Shown: piece by piece, positions 11,484 through 23,874 of the stretch | Layout of the letters: each line of letters begins with the position of its first letter | Numbering within the stretch: position 1 is the stretch's first letter | DNA from: Chimonanthus salicifolius | Taxonomy: Eukaryota; Streptophyta; Magnoliopsida; Laurales; Calycanthaceae | Reading direction: 5' to 3' | Length of the DNA: 64,000 bases | NCBI GenBank assembly: GCA_013350335.1 | Contig: CM023532.1 | Location: 97,149,853-97,213,852 of the forward strand | The notes under the pieces: model-generated | The model's database searches: none | What the model was told of the DNA's origin: nothing | The model's input: the letters and a program-made list of their open reading frames with translations, nothing else | Translations under genes and position numbers: made by a program

Positions 11484-13296
11484 TGTAATAGCCCAGAATT
11501 TTTAAATCAATATAAATGTGGATATTATTTATTTTAATGATGGAATTGGGAAAATTGATGGAATAGATGGTAAATGGATCAAAGTTTGGACAAAGGCCCA
11601 AGTATGGCCCAATGGACCATGGATTAGATTTAATTTATCTAAATGGTCAATGATGGTCAAATTGGACCCAATACCCACTTGGAACCCAATGGATCAAGTT
11701 GGTGTAAGCCCTAAGGTAAATGGGTAGGAGGAAAATTTAATTGGGCCATGGACCCAATGGTGATCCAACAAGAGAAATGGATTGATTTGGAAATTAAAAC
11801 ATCTAAGTTAATATTAATTGGACCTAAGTGACATGGCTGAATGGGGCCCACCTCCACCTCACTTGGTGAGGTGGCGTGTGGACCCAGAGATTGGTGGGGC
11901 CGGCCACCATGGTTGAATTGGTCAACCATGGGTGTATGTATGAAGGCAAATTTAAGTAGATGAGATTAAATTAAAGTGGAAATTAATTAACTTAACCTAA
12001 TGATTCAATTAATTAATTAGTTAATTAAGCTAAGTTAAAAGAATGGTCAAATGGGAAGACCAAACAATCCATTTCAAACATGAAAAAATGTTGGCTAGTG
12101 TTGGTTGGGTCAAAAAAAGCATGAAAAATATCTTGTGTGGTAGGTGGAGGAGTTAATTACTCAACCAAATTAGATAACTCTCATCTCATTCTCCAACCCC
12201 TCTTTCATTACACGTTCTCCCTCTTGTTCCATCTCAAAACCGTCCCTCACCCAAGGAAGGAAGAAGAAGAAAAACCAAGAGAAAGAAGAAGAAAACTTGG
12301 AAGAAGAAGAGAAAAAAAGAGAGGGAAGTGCAAGGATAAGCCACCACATCAATGTCTACTATCTTCTTTTCTCATCTCCATCCTCTCCCATCTCTCTCTC
12401 AAATCAAACCCTACTATGGCCAAACCCAAGCTTGGAGGTTTCCACCATTGATCAAGCATTTTGGCCAACCAAAGATCAAGAGGAAGGAGAAAAGAGGCCA
12501 AGGAGTCCGATGGGAGCGAAGAAAGTCGGAGGAGGCGTCGGATTGTAAGTAATTCCTAAACAAGAGATTTGGATTTTTAGGTTTTAAGTTTTGGGATCCA
12601 TTCTTGTTAAATTTGATGATGGCCAAATAATCATAGGCCTTGGATCTCAAATCCATCAAATGGAAGGATGGAAAAGTGGATAAATTAGGTTAAGGAAAAA
12701 TAAATACATTAAGGACATTATGTAATGAAATTTATTTAAGCATGAAATGTGTGTGATTTTTGGAAGGAATTATGGTGAGTAATTAAGTAAGCTTAAATGG
12801 GGTTTTTAAGATCAAAACCATGGAAGGGGGATTTATGATTTTAAGATGTTAATGAATAAATGTTAGTGAAGTTAAATAGTTTTAATGAGGAAAAAGAATG
12901 GAGGATGATTTAGGGTTTGTAAGCGTTTATTGATTAAATGTGGTAGTTCTTTTTAAAGGGATCTTGAATGAAAATCATGGAAAGATGGTTTATGTTTTTT
13001 TTTAAGGTGCTAATGATTAAATATGGTGATTTGTAAAGGGTTGTTAAATGAAGAAATTCATGGAAGGAATGATTAGGATTATTAGGGTTTCTAGTGATTA
13101 AATGTATGAAAATTTTAAAGGGGCTTAAATGAGGAAATGCATGGGAGGTGTGAATGGTGTTGGTAGCCTTAAAAGGCATGGGGAAACTTTGATGAATTAA
13201 GTGTTTTAGAAACCATGAAAGGAATGGGAAGTATGGCATGACTAAATGAGTCATTAATGGACTCAAGAAAATGTACCAAAATGATGGATCATGAAC

Positions 13297-13333
13297 CATG
13301 GGTTCGGCCATGGTGAATGGCCGAACCCTATGG
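13297..13333. repeat. Single GGTTCGGCCAT hairpin in family B LTR
   Basis: Arms ccatgggttcggccat and atggccgaaccctatgg with a short ggtga loop. This is the only clear copy in 4.2 kb, against about ten in each family A LTR. Confidence 0.85.
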
Positions 13334-14827
13334 TGATGAAATGGTAGGTGATTAGGTGATTTCTGAGGGTTTTAAAGAATGGAAGCTATGGAGGATAATT
13401 AATGATTTTTAGGGTTATGTGGTTGTAAATTTGAAGGGTGTAAAAATAGGGAGGAATGGTTGAGAATGGGATAGTTTAAAAATGGATTTTTAAGTGTGGG
13501 AAATAATGTTTTACAAATAAAACCATGGAGAGATTTTAGGGATGGAATGTTTTTAAATCCTATGGTACTGTAATGGTGGTTTTTAAATGTGTTTAAAAGG
13601 ATAGAAAATGTGGAGTAAGGTATTAATGTATTGAAGGCTTAAAAAGGGTCAAGTGTTTGTAAGTTTTAAAGGGATGTTAATGAAGAAAAGCATGGAAGGT
13701 GGTTAAGTGATTTCAATGGGGAAGGTTGGTAATGTTGATGAACTCAAAGTGATAAACATAATGTTGATCAAAGGGGTTAATGATTTTGAAGGTTTTGAAT
13801 GAAAGAATAATGGTAATTTTAAAAGGGGTTTTTAAATGAGGGAATCCATGGATGAAGGTAAATGTTTTTTTTTTTTTAATGGTCTTAAATGTCACCAATG
13901 AATGATGAACCCATGACCCATTGGTGGCTAAACTTATGGATTAAATTTGGTATTATGTATGTGAGAAACGAATGAGGGTTAGAGTATTTAAATGGCTGAT
14001 TTTCTAGTATTGTTATGTTATGGTTAATGAGACATCAATGGACCCATTTTGTGAACCAATTAAGGACTAATATTAAAGTGTATGCATATGGATTAATTAA
14101 TGGGGATTAGATTAAGTAAATGGCTATTTTCAATAATTTTTTATGTCATGATTGATGGGTCATGAATGGATCCAAGTCTATGATCAATTATGGACTTAAT
14201 TAGGCATGGATGAATGAGTGATTAACCATGGAGAAGAGATAGTGGTAAAACCGTAATTAATGGCCAAATTCAAGAACTCCATGGGAGAGGACCATGGACT
14301 TAGGGGCACAAAGTGATAAGTTTATGTATGGTTAAATAAAGCCTAGGATGCTGATTTTTTAAACTCATGTAATTAAAAATATGTAGGGGATTAAATGGGA
14401 CCCACAAAACCTAAATAGTGACCGATTTTCATATGGACTTGGAAATGATTAATGGACTTAAAAGGTTAAAAACATGGACTAATTGATATGTATAATAAGG
14501 TACCGGACATCGCAAGCAGTGCGTGATTGGCGACCGGATTATTGGATGGAAGCAAGACAGGACGCTAGTCGATATTCGGTAGGATTCCTACCTTTTTGTA
14601 AGTCATGGATTGAGTGATGGTTTCTTTGAATTAGTTTGGAAATTATATGGTTTGTTTTAAGATGGGTTTTATGACTATGAGTTACATATACTACATGGCA
14701 TATGGCATCTACATCTCATACATGGCATGGGAGGGATATGACAGGGGAAGGATGAAATGAAACTGGAGTCTATGCTCCGTCGGGGCGACCGATAAACAAG
14801 CATGGGGACATTTCATATATGTATTAT

Positions 14828-14953
14828 CTTACCTTGATGAGGCTTTGCCATCAAGGGGGACCTTTGTAATTATGATACCTTGATGATGGTCCTTCCATCA
14901 AGGGGAATGCCTAGTGTGGATCGCATCTTGATGACTTTTCCATCAAGAGGGTC
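14828..14953 (+). repeat. Three CTTGATG..CATCAAG mini-hairpins
   Basis: Arms ccttgatg and catcaagg enclose 8-12 nt at about 14832-14857, 14877-14903 and 14927-14950. Family A LTRs have two such hairpins at the matching place (about 7708-7732 and 7801-7825), and the intron LTR has them near 55661 and 55742. Confidence 0.7.
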
Positions 14954-15670
14954 ATGGCACGATGATGGTATGGATTTTATTTGGAACACTATGTATGGTT
15001 GAAAAAGGGACATTGTACAATGAGAATGAGATTGATGGGTGGGATTCATGACATAGAACACTCATTGCATGACATTGCCCAAAGTGCATGGTTTTACTAT
15101 AATATTATCTGCATGCTGTTATTACTAATCCATGTGCTAGCCCTACTCGGAGTCCTACTGGGTGCGTGGTCTAATGCCCTACTTCTACCCTAGCTGATGA
15201 CGCAGGAAATGCCGGAGCAGAAGGACGGGATGGGAGCCAAACTTAGGAGCTTGGGAAGGCGAACTAATTATTTTATTTAAGTTTATTTTGGGAAATGTGT
15301 ATTTGAAGTAACTTAGCTGTCGGAAATGTAATAATTTAGATTACTTGCCATGTTTTGGAAATTACTTTGGACATTATGATTTTAAGGATGTTTGGTGATT
15401 GAATGAATGTAACTTTCCTGCTATCTAAGAATTGTAGGTTAGACTCTTTTATAATTTTCCGCTATTGGTTTAAATGTTCCCCGATGCTTACTTCTACGTG
15501 TGAACCGTTCTCCGTGGACTTCACTCCACGCACACCTAGGGTTGGCCAGTTAAGGGCCGAGCTTTAGAAGCTCGGACTTAACTTGCGTCGTGACGTCCGC
15601 GCCCTTTGTCACTTTTCCTTTTTAAAAAAAAAATAGACTCTGATTTCAGTGAAAAGGGGCAGACGTTACA

Positions 15671-16989
15671 CTTTCCATGCATGGCCGAACCCTATGGTCC
15701 ATTCTTTCCATTAAATTTACTACTTTCATCTACCAATTCTCTTCCATGGGGTTCGGCCATACACCATGGCCGAACCCTATGGTTCTTTTATTTTAAGCAA
15801 AAACATCAAAATACTAACCGGTTCCATGACTTCTCCGGTTCTCCTTCGCTCCGATTGGTTCTTGCTCTTCCAATCCTTTCCTTCTTCTTGATCTTTAACA
15901 CAGCCAAGAACACCTTCTTGTGCCGTGTGCCCTTGTGCTTGCTGCTGCCTCTCTTTGAATGCAATGTGAATGCCGTGCGCCCCTCTCCCTTGTCTTTATA
16001 AAACCTTCCACTCAATCCTAATTAGAAGGTGCCAATGATCCTCTTAACTTAGCAATTCCCCTTAGTGTCGTTTCTAATCAAAAAAGGGTTCCTTTGTGCG
16101 TACAACTCCTACACGGCAAGGCAATATCCCATCTCAATTTGGACATCTTCTTTATTTAGCAATTCCTTTAGTTTCACTCTTAACCAAGGAAAGAGACACC
16201 TTTTAAAGGGTCTTATGCGCATAACCTTGGATATGGAAATCCCTCATGCGGCCTATGCAACTCCTGAAGTCTTTCATCAATATCTTCCATGCGCATGCAA
16301 TCTTCCAATTCCTAAAATCTTTCCATGTCCACCTCACATACACACCCCAAGCAATCCATATTTAATTTTTAGACTTATTGCATTATTATTTAATTTAAAG
16401 AAATAGATACCTTTCAGCCGTGTGCATAGATTTGCAAATCCTCATACACGGCCATGCAACCATTCAATTTAATCTTAGATATCTTCTCAAGATATTCTAG
16501 CATATCAATGTGGATATGAAAATACCACATACATCTAAGACATCTTCTATATTTAACAATTCCCTAATATTACTCTTTAATCAAGGGAAAGGACCTCTCT
16601 TTAGACACTCCAACCCATGCGCATATCTCATATGCGGCTAAGACATTTTATTTATTTAGCAATCCCCTTTTTAAAGATATTCTAGCACATCTTCTTGGAT
16701 GTGCAAATCCCACACACACGGCCAATGTAATCTTTCAATTTAATCTTAGACATGTTCTATATTTTGATTTAAACAATCGGATGCCATTTCCTAATTCAAT
16801 TCATCTTGGCGTGTAACCCATTTTAATTCAACCCCATTTAAAAATTTTATTGAAAACATTTCCACAACAGTTGGGTCTTAATTGGGCAATGACCCAACAT
16901 TTTACCCATGTAAGATCCATATCTAAAATTCATAAATTAAATGGATAATTTTCGTAAATATTTATAACTTGAAAATCCGGGGTGTTACA
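15671..16989 (-). mobile_element. Truncated 5' LTR of the gypsy element
   Basis: Nearly identical to 3530-4833 of the 3' LTR, including two GGTTCGGCCAT hairpin sites (one half copy at 15678, one full at 15747) and the run gaaaatccggggtgttaca at the right end. The following ATAAA is the target duplication shared with 1040-1044. The missing 2.5 kb, which should include the primer-binding side, ends at the family B LTR. Confidence 0.85.
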
Positions 16990-19599
16990 ATAAAAAGTTG
17001 TACCATTGAAGTCTTCTCTCCAACACAAGAGGAATCAAAGCAATCAGATATCAGAGTGAAAAGTTATGGTCAAAATAATAAAGTTGTGTCAAAACTTGTC
17101 TTCTAAAATTTTCTCTCTTGTCAATGCAGATCCCTTCTCCATTTCTTCCTCCACAAGGCTTCACACGAATTTTAGAAGTGTCCTCCTTATCTTGGGCTTT
17201 TGAAATTGGATCTCATACTTAGACTTTTATCTTGCCTGGAATACTGGTGAACTTTGGCTCATAGATTTCAATTGCAGGCTTCAAACTTGTGACTCAAATA
17301 GTGGGCCCATTTGTATGTTTATAAACTTTTACCACTTTTACAATTTAACACAGTTAAAATATTATTATAATTTAAACTCTCATATCTATATCCAAATTAT
17401 AATAAATCCAAAATGAAATTAGGTGGTAGAAATTACAAACTTTCCAAAATTATGAATCTGGCCCACTTTTCTGCATTTCTTTCCAACTTTATTCTCTTTT
17501 CTTGTATTTCTCAAAATAACCTACAAAACTTAAAAACAACATTAAACATATCCAATATACATGAAATCAAGACTAACTAATCCAAATTAAAAGGGTAAAA
17601 TAGTCATTTGAGTGCGCAACAAGTACCCCCAAACTTAGATGTTGCTAGTCCTCGAGCAAAACTAACCTAAAAACAAAGATTTGGAACTTCAAAACCTAAT
17701 CTATTCCTAAACTAAACCTAAACTATAACATTGTCGTTGGTGCATTCGATTGCATTTAGCGTATGCAATAAGCCTTTAAACCCCTAGATTACCCCTAGTG
17801 GACAAGTTATAGTCTTGTGAGGGATTGCAGTGATGATACCCACAAACATCAGCATTTGTAGCAAGAACACACAAACCAAATATGTAGACATCATATAATT
17901 CTAGAATTCATTTTACAAAACTTATAGCCCGAGTGTATTGTGTGATAGCCAATATTAAGATAATCATCTTTTTTCCAAACATACTCAAGTTTTGTAACCA
18001 CCATTAGAAAATGTGCTTTGACTTCAAACTTCACTAGATATATCTCTCAGAAAGACTAACGCTTAGAGGTTTTGGTTTATTTTCTCTCAAAGGTATATGT
18101 GAGCAGAGTTTACATTTTCAAATCAAAATATCTCACATATTTATGTACAAAAGGATACACAGATCAAAGTAAATAAATAGATCTCATGAATCGATTGCAC
18201 TTTCCTGAGAACTTTGTGTCAAACACCATCATTTTCCCTCCTCTATTCTCCACGTGAAATACCATATTTAGAGTTAAGATCAATAGGATTTTCCAATAGG
18301 ACTAAATATGGAGGCCTTCATATTTTGTCTCTATTTTTCTTTGAAATACCATAAAGAAGGATAATCTAAAAGTAATACTTTGAACAAAAAAGTTGGAGGC
18401 CTTCATAATGTGAGCAGGATATTTTTCCTCTATTTTTCTTTTCGGCACTTTTCAAAATATTCTTCCTTTTTTTTTCACATCCTTCTTTGATGTCTAGATG
18501 TCCCCTTTCTTTTCTTTTTCTTTTTCTGATGCATCATTCACACATTTTTCTTTTCTTTTCAAGTGCCATTTTTTCAGAGTAAGATCCCAATTTTCATCTC
18601 CAACCTTTTCTGGATCCTTAGAATAGGTCACCGGTATTTCAATGAAGCTCAAACTCCACGTCCCGAGTTGGGTATGGTAAACATGGCTAGTCCGGAAAAT
18701 AGGCTATATAGGCTCAACTGGAGAACTATCAAGATTAAATGCCAAAAATAGGTAGGCTTGAAGGCTCAAACGATCCAAATGGCCTACATCATTTCATAAG
18801 TTTCAACAAGTGATTCGTTGCTTCAAATAAATTTAGAAAAATTTCAAGTGTACAAATTCAAATTTAATGTCATTCTACATAATATGACCAAAACAAAAAT
18901 AATGAGATCAACAACGACTTCGTGCGCGTAACAAAGAAAAATGGAATTTAATTATATCCCTCAGAAAAATTGAATGGCTCAAAAGCTCACTAGGTATAAG
19001 TCTCCACTGATATTTCTCTGGTGATCACTCGACTCATGAATATTTTTTCTTTTCGAACTAACATTAATATGGCTGTGCAAAAGAATTTCCAGGTATAAAT
19101 CCAATAAAAATCTTTCCCGGAAAGTATGATATAATGATTTTTATTTATGTCTTAATGCTAAAAATGTGACTTTTTTTACGTCAGATCGTCAAGACGTTTC
19201 TTCTTAAACCAAAGTTGACAGTCTTTTCAGCCCCAAGGAGTCTCAGTCTTCAATTACTCTTCCCTTTAAATATTAAGTCTGTCCTTTTTTCCCTATTTTT
19301 TAAATTTTTTTTATCAAGGTGTCTCAGTTCTCATGAACTTACTCTTCCCTTATTTTTTTTTTAAACACTCCTTCCGTACCCCCAAACTTAAATTGAACAT
19401 TTTCCTCAATGTTCCCTGATCAACCCTGGCTAGGTGCAATGAGAAGAAAAATTTGTCAAATGAACAATCAGGGTTTAGATATACTTCAGAGTGTGCATGA
19501 TGTGCTTAAATGAGCTAACTCCTTGGCTAGACAGACTCGACGACAACCTAAACTTGACACAAAAGATTCAGACCAACTCATACATAGACAGATGGCTCG

Positions 19600-19700
19600 G
19601 TGGGTCTAGGTAAAGTGGTGGATGGGTAAATATGGGTGAATGGGTGGATGGATAAATGGGTGGATGGGTAAATGGAGAAATGGGTGGATGGGTTAATGGA
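19600..19700. repeat. TGGGTGGATGGATAAA minisatellite
   Basis: Short imperfect tandem repeat of ggtggatgggtaaat-like words between about 19610 and 19700, with scattered GGTGG echoes to 19850. Confidence 0.7.
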
Positions 19701-20598
19701 TCTTCCTTATCAATTCTGGTTAGATGTTGGACCTGCAAGTTGGCTATCAGGTTAGGGATGGGTTGATTGGGCGGATCCTGTGATGGTTATGGTGTGGGTG
19801 AAATGGTTGATTGAGTGGTGGTGATGGTGATGTGGGTGGTGATAATGGTGGACAACTTATATCTATGACTGGGCCGAACTAAGCCCTAAACGCAACAATC
19901 GATGTACAGACGGGTAGTGTAACTCGCACAAGCGATTGGTGGAGTCAGAATACCAATGAAGCATACATAGACACAATCATTCACGTTCAAACAAAAACCA
20001 CACAAAATATGCCTAAATCTAATTTTCAAAATTCACTAGAAAATTCGAAGTTATTGACTTGCTACAGGGACCATAAAATCTAGACTGCTCCTACTTTTGT
20101 TTCCAAAAAATTTAAGTCTCCGAGGAAAGTTTAACACAAGCATGGACTTGAGTTCCCAGGTAAGTGGGGGAGCACAAACGGCATCTCGTCCCAACTTATC
20201 CTTATACGTCCTCGACCTCACGCCTTGGTGACAGAACTAGCCTTAGACATTATTCTTGAAGAAAAACTATTCACCGGTTACAAAAATTATTTCAGGCTGA
20301 AAAGGTTCCTATTGAGTATGATAGACCCTAAAATCTAACTAATGGTTTCTAAATTGATTTTACTTGGGAGGTGCATGGACCATTTTTTTTAATAATCTTT
20401 TTTAGTTTTTTAAATTTTTAAGAATGCAATCCTAATCTAGCAATGCAAGATTCAATCAAATATGCAAAACAATAAGCAAACAAACTAATGTAATGCATAA
20501 AACTAGAACCTAAATGCATGAACGAATTAAATATGCAATATGTTTTTTTTTTATGCAAAATAAATGCAAGACAACCTAATAAAATCTATATGAATTCA

Positions 20599-20635
20599 TG
20601 AAAAATTAAAAATTAAAAATTAAAAATTAAAAAAT
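20599..20635. repeat. AAATTAAA microsatellite
   Basis: Five or so copies of aaaaatta in a row. Confidence 0.8.
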
Positions 20636-21529
20636 ATGAATTTAGGCACTTACCTTGGCATGTAGTGCTTATTACAGAAATTTTTAGAGTGTACGATTAA
20701 AATCCCCGCAAAATTAAACACCCGTAACGTAGGTGAAGAATCTGAATCTCATGAAAAAATACATGAATCCTAAACTAAATGCAAATTCCTAAAACATTAT
20801 AACTAGTAGAGAAACTAAAAGAAACTAATAGTAATTAAAATCCTATGTCAAATAAAAATTATTTCTAACTTTCCAAAATAATCACCAACATTCAATAGTC
20901 TTCAAACTAAGATAATGCATGAAATTAGCAACCTAAATGTCTGAACGAATTAAATATGCAATATTTTCTTTTTCTTTTTATACAAAATAAATGAAAGATG
21001 TTGAGTCTAAAAAACTTACATTTTTACCCTTTAATTATGATTAAGTTAGCCTTGATTTTGTATATAAAAGATACGTTTGATGGTTTTTTTTAGTTTTGTA
21101 GATAAAAAGATGGAAAAACAGGATTCATGCATAAAACAGTGGATAATTGAAGGAAGAGAGCTTAAAATAAAAAATTTTGAATTTCATAATTTAATCATGC
21201 CACTTTAGGGTTTTTGATCTAAATTGGATAATCTGGATCCGTTTATGAAGTCTAGATTTCTTCAATATTTAGAATTTTAGTGGTATTGATTAATTATTTA
21301 ATTTTAAAATCAAAGTCTGCAATTAAAAAGCCAAGTGTTGAAATCAAGATCTATGGGCCAGAGATCCACTACAATTGGGCCAAGCTTTGCTCCAAATGCC
21401 AGACTCTAGGCCAGGCCAAGTACTTCAGGCGTATTTCCTAATGTGGGCTAGGCCAGTGTGAATTCAAGCCCAACAAACTTAAGTCCAAGTCTCCAATTCA
21501 AGTCCAACTCCAATTTAAAGTAGTTCGTT

Positions 21530-22200
21530 GAGGACTGGTGCGGTGGTTACTCCAGTGCCATCGTTTGTTTGGGACTCCAGTGAGTTCAACTCATGGGTTG
21601 GTTGTGGTATACGTACGGGTTGTCCTCAAAGAGTTATAGGACTGGTTGAGGGCATGGGACCCTGATCTGGTTGAGAGGGTGTACTGGAAGCCCGGTGGAT
21701 GTAAGCCCACGTGCTAGGGGTAGGCCACCCATTTGCTTGGTCGTGCATGTAGACATCCTAGACATTGATGTATCTATACGATTATATGTAGTGTATGCTT
21801 GGTGATATATGATGCATGTATTACCCTCACTGGGTATGTAGAGCTCACCCCTTGCCTTATAGGTGCTTCTTGGAGGAGGGATCGATGGGATCCTCAATTG
21901 AGCGTTGGATGTGGAGCTTCAGCTTTATATTCTGTCATAGTTCCATTTTGTAATTGAGGACTTATTAATGTCTTTGAGATATGTGTACTTTTTATTGAGC
22001 CTGAGGAATGTAATAATGGGATAATGTTATTATTTCAAATTATGATTAATACTTTTGTACTATTGGTTATTGGTTCATTTTGTGGGTGGCCCGTGGTTAG
22101 AGCGGCTATCGGTAGAGGTGTCCCTTCGAGATAGTATTAGATCGGAATTGGGGAGTTTGTATCAGTTCTAACGTGCCCGTAGCAGGACAGGTCGTTACAA
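21530..22200 (+). mobile_element. Gypsy-type LTR remnant (3' part)
   Basis: It ends gcaggacaggtcgttaca at 22200, the usual ending of plant gypsy LTRs. Upstream it carries taccctcactgggtatgtagagctcacccc and a tgcttcttggaggaggg block, typical of the R region of such LTRs. The 5' end is not identified, so the left limit is approximate. No target duplication can be tested. Confidence 0.5.
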
Positions 22201-22549
22201 CAACCCAGACCCTTATTTAAGTCCTGCTGATTCATCGTTGTGCCTGATAGATCGGTCCTGTCCCAGCGACGAATCGTCTCCATGATACAATCGTCTTGAG
22301 ATCAGATTTGTTTGACAGACCATTTCCAACCAGAACCTTCAATTCCCAGGACGATGCATAGCTACACCACAAATGATCGTCCTCTGTCAATGCGATAGAT
22401 CACCGACACGATGTGTCGCCATGATAGCAAAACCAATGGTTTACATATTAAGTCCATGTTCTGGTTTTGGTGTCAAACAACCACTAGGCTATGTTTTGGT
22501 GACAAAGGTTAGTAGGCAGACATCTAGTTCCCCTTCATTTTAAAGGATT
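22201..22549. other. Non-coding, GATACATCG-rich tract
   Basis: It contains repeated short words of the cgat.catcg / gatgtgtcg type, which return at 26420-26640, 27120-27240, 29350-29420 and 30120-30240. No gene seen. The words resemble degenerate subterminal repeats of a DNA transposon, but no ends could be paired. Confidence 0.35.
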
Positions 22550-23277
22550 TGGATTTCAAGCACTCCCCCATGCTTCTTGCATTTAGTGCTTCCATGCGTT
22601 CACTTCCAACTCATTTAATCATTCCATTGATCAATGCATGTTTCTCATGCATTCAAGCATTGATCTCCCCCACAGTAAAATGCAAATTGCCATTGCATTA
22701 CTGTTTTTATTCTTTTTCCCCTTTAAGAGTTGTGTTGTCTTGAAGGTATTCTCCCAATGGGGTCAAGCTAACTTACCTAGCTTCCTTTTTTGAAGTCTTC
22801 TCCCCCATTCTCCAAGCTATTCTTTCTACTTGTTTTGATTTAACTCCCCCATAAACTTAGTTTCCTTTAAGTTTATTTTTCTCCAAGCTTTCTTTCAAGC
22901 TTGCATCATCCTTCCTCCCTACATTGTCCTGACCAGTGAAAGGTGCTAAACAACACAAATTTTGTACTCCCCCAAACTCCAAGGATGTGTGCAACATCAC
23001 AATCCGATTCCTATCTCCCTAACATGGTAATACAAAACCAACTCATTCAAACCTACATGTTAGTCTATTTAACAAAAACCATGTTAACCATAGACAAGAG
23101 ATAGAAGGCATTCAAACACAACAATACACACATCAAACCATAGCAAACCATATCATATCATTGATAATCAAAATGTGCAGTACATATGGTTTTGGAAGGG
23201 ATATCATGGATGCTTAGACAAAATATCAAAAAGTATAGTTTTTCAAAATTCAAAAAATAAAAACATGAAAACCTATC
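22550..23277 (-). other. CTCCCCC-rich tract (possible copia PPT region)
   Basis: Plus-strand ctcccc(c) motifs recur (about 22563, 22668, 22803, 22843, 22972), that is GGGGGAG on the minus strand. Together with the minus-strand coiled-coil ORF just upstream, this resembles the region between the last ORF and the 3' LTR of SIRE/Maximus-type Ty1/copia elements, which carries polypurine-tract-like repeats. This is inference; no LTR was matched. Confidence 0.35.
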
Positions 23278-23874
23278 CTAAGTAGGGCCATCCTGTGAAG
23301 GTGTTGGAGGAGAAGGTGATCGAGAATCTGGAACTGTGCTATCAGATCTGGCAGAGGAGGAGATAGCAGAGACTAGTTCCTGGACAGACAACCTGATGTT
23401 ATCTAGACTTCGTTCAAGGTTGTCTATTCTCCTTTCAAGTGTGAAAACCCTTCTGTCCAGACTGCCATTCTCTTGAGGGGGATATTGGTATTCTTTTTCT
23501 TCTTCAGTATCTCTCCAAAAGTCCTCAGAACGATGACTTTCTTCCTCACTGCTGTCATCAGGGATATTGATATTGTCTTCGTTACTAGTTCCAAGAACAT
23601 TCTCCTCTTGTGCATCTTCTCTCCTTCCCTCACGACGTTCTTCGACGAAGATGACATCTTTGTCAATGATAGGGTCTTCTTCAACCTCTGATTGTGTTTT
23701 CTGGTAAGAACTAGGTTCTGGTATGTGGAGAGAGAGTGAACTTACCAACCTGAATATACGCAGGATTTCCAGAGCTAGGGCTAGGGCAAGATCGAAAGGC
23801 TGATCTTTTGGTTCTTTTGGGCCACTGACTGATTTCTCCTCGTTCTTAAGAGGTTCGAGGGCGTGACTGGACTT
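23278..23874 (-). pseudogene. Acidic coiled-coil ORF of a retroelement (fragment)
   Basis: Minus-strand frame open from just after a TGA at 23875-23877 to a TAG at 23278 (about 198 codons). There is no ATG in it before the acidic part, so it looks like the end of a longer protein. Order of parts: a hydrophobic helix (LALALALEILRIFRL), a strongly acidic, Ser/Glu-rich middle (EEDPIIDKDVIFVEE, DDSSEEESHRSEDFW), a coiled coil (RRVFTLERRIDNLERSLDNI) and a Ser/Pro end (SRSPSPPTPSQDGPT). I do not recognise the protein. Place and composition fit the extra or env-like ORF of a copia element; a host-gene fragment is less likely. Confidence 0.4.

Larger units (their letters stand above)
11484..15670 (+). 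mobile_element. Solo-type LTR, family B (4.2 kb), no target duplication
   Basis: It starts TGTAATAGCCCAGAATTTTTAAATC and ends GGGGCAGACGTTACA. The 3' third shares family A blocks: TCCGTCGGGGCGACC, ACTGGGTGCGTGG, the GGTTGGCCAGTTAAGGGCC block and the TAGACTCTGATTT tail. The 5' two thirds differ, with a plain AT-rich 13-kb-area stretch and a single GGTTCGGCCAT hairpin. The flanks (actcg before, ctttc after) do not match. The left flank is gag-like DNA and the right flank is the middle of a family A LTR, so a deletion must accompany it. Confidence 0.8.
1045..16989 (-). mobile_element. Nested Ty3/gypsy LTR retrotransposon, decayed
   Basis: A whole insertion read on the minus strand. The outer ends are canonical: TGTAACACCCCGG on the minus strand at 16989 and ...CATTACA ending at 1045. 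Identical 5-bp duplications, ATAAA at 1040-1044 and 16990-16994, flank it. In minus-strand order it holds a truncated 5' LTR (16989-15671), a foreign LTR (15670-11484), a zinc-knuckle gag-like remnant, an unrecognised spacer, an integrase remnant, a solo LTR (8534-5116), a chromodomain tail and the full 3' LTR. Protease, reverse transcriptase and RNase H are not seen. Once the two inserted LTRs are removed only about 3.2 kb of internal DNA remains, so the element is deleted and immobile. Confidence 0.85.
16995..21529. other. Retroelement-like non-coding DNA, no gene
   Basis: 4.5 kb of AT-rich DNA. It has features seen in non-coding parts of plant LTR retroelements: two tacccccaaactta motifs (about 17622 and 19376) and poly-pyrimidine stretches (18420-18560). 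The longest frame (18563-18751) has no recognisable motif. I see no terminus that would define the element. Confidence 0.4.

Noticed and set aside
12137..12552. Overlapping Lys/Glu-rich frames near 12.3 kb
   Set aside because: A GA-rich stretch inside the family B LTR gives basic/acidic chance frames in all phases.
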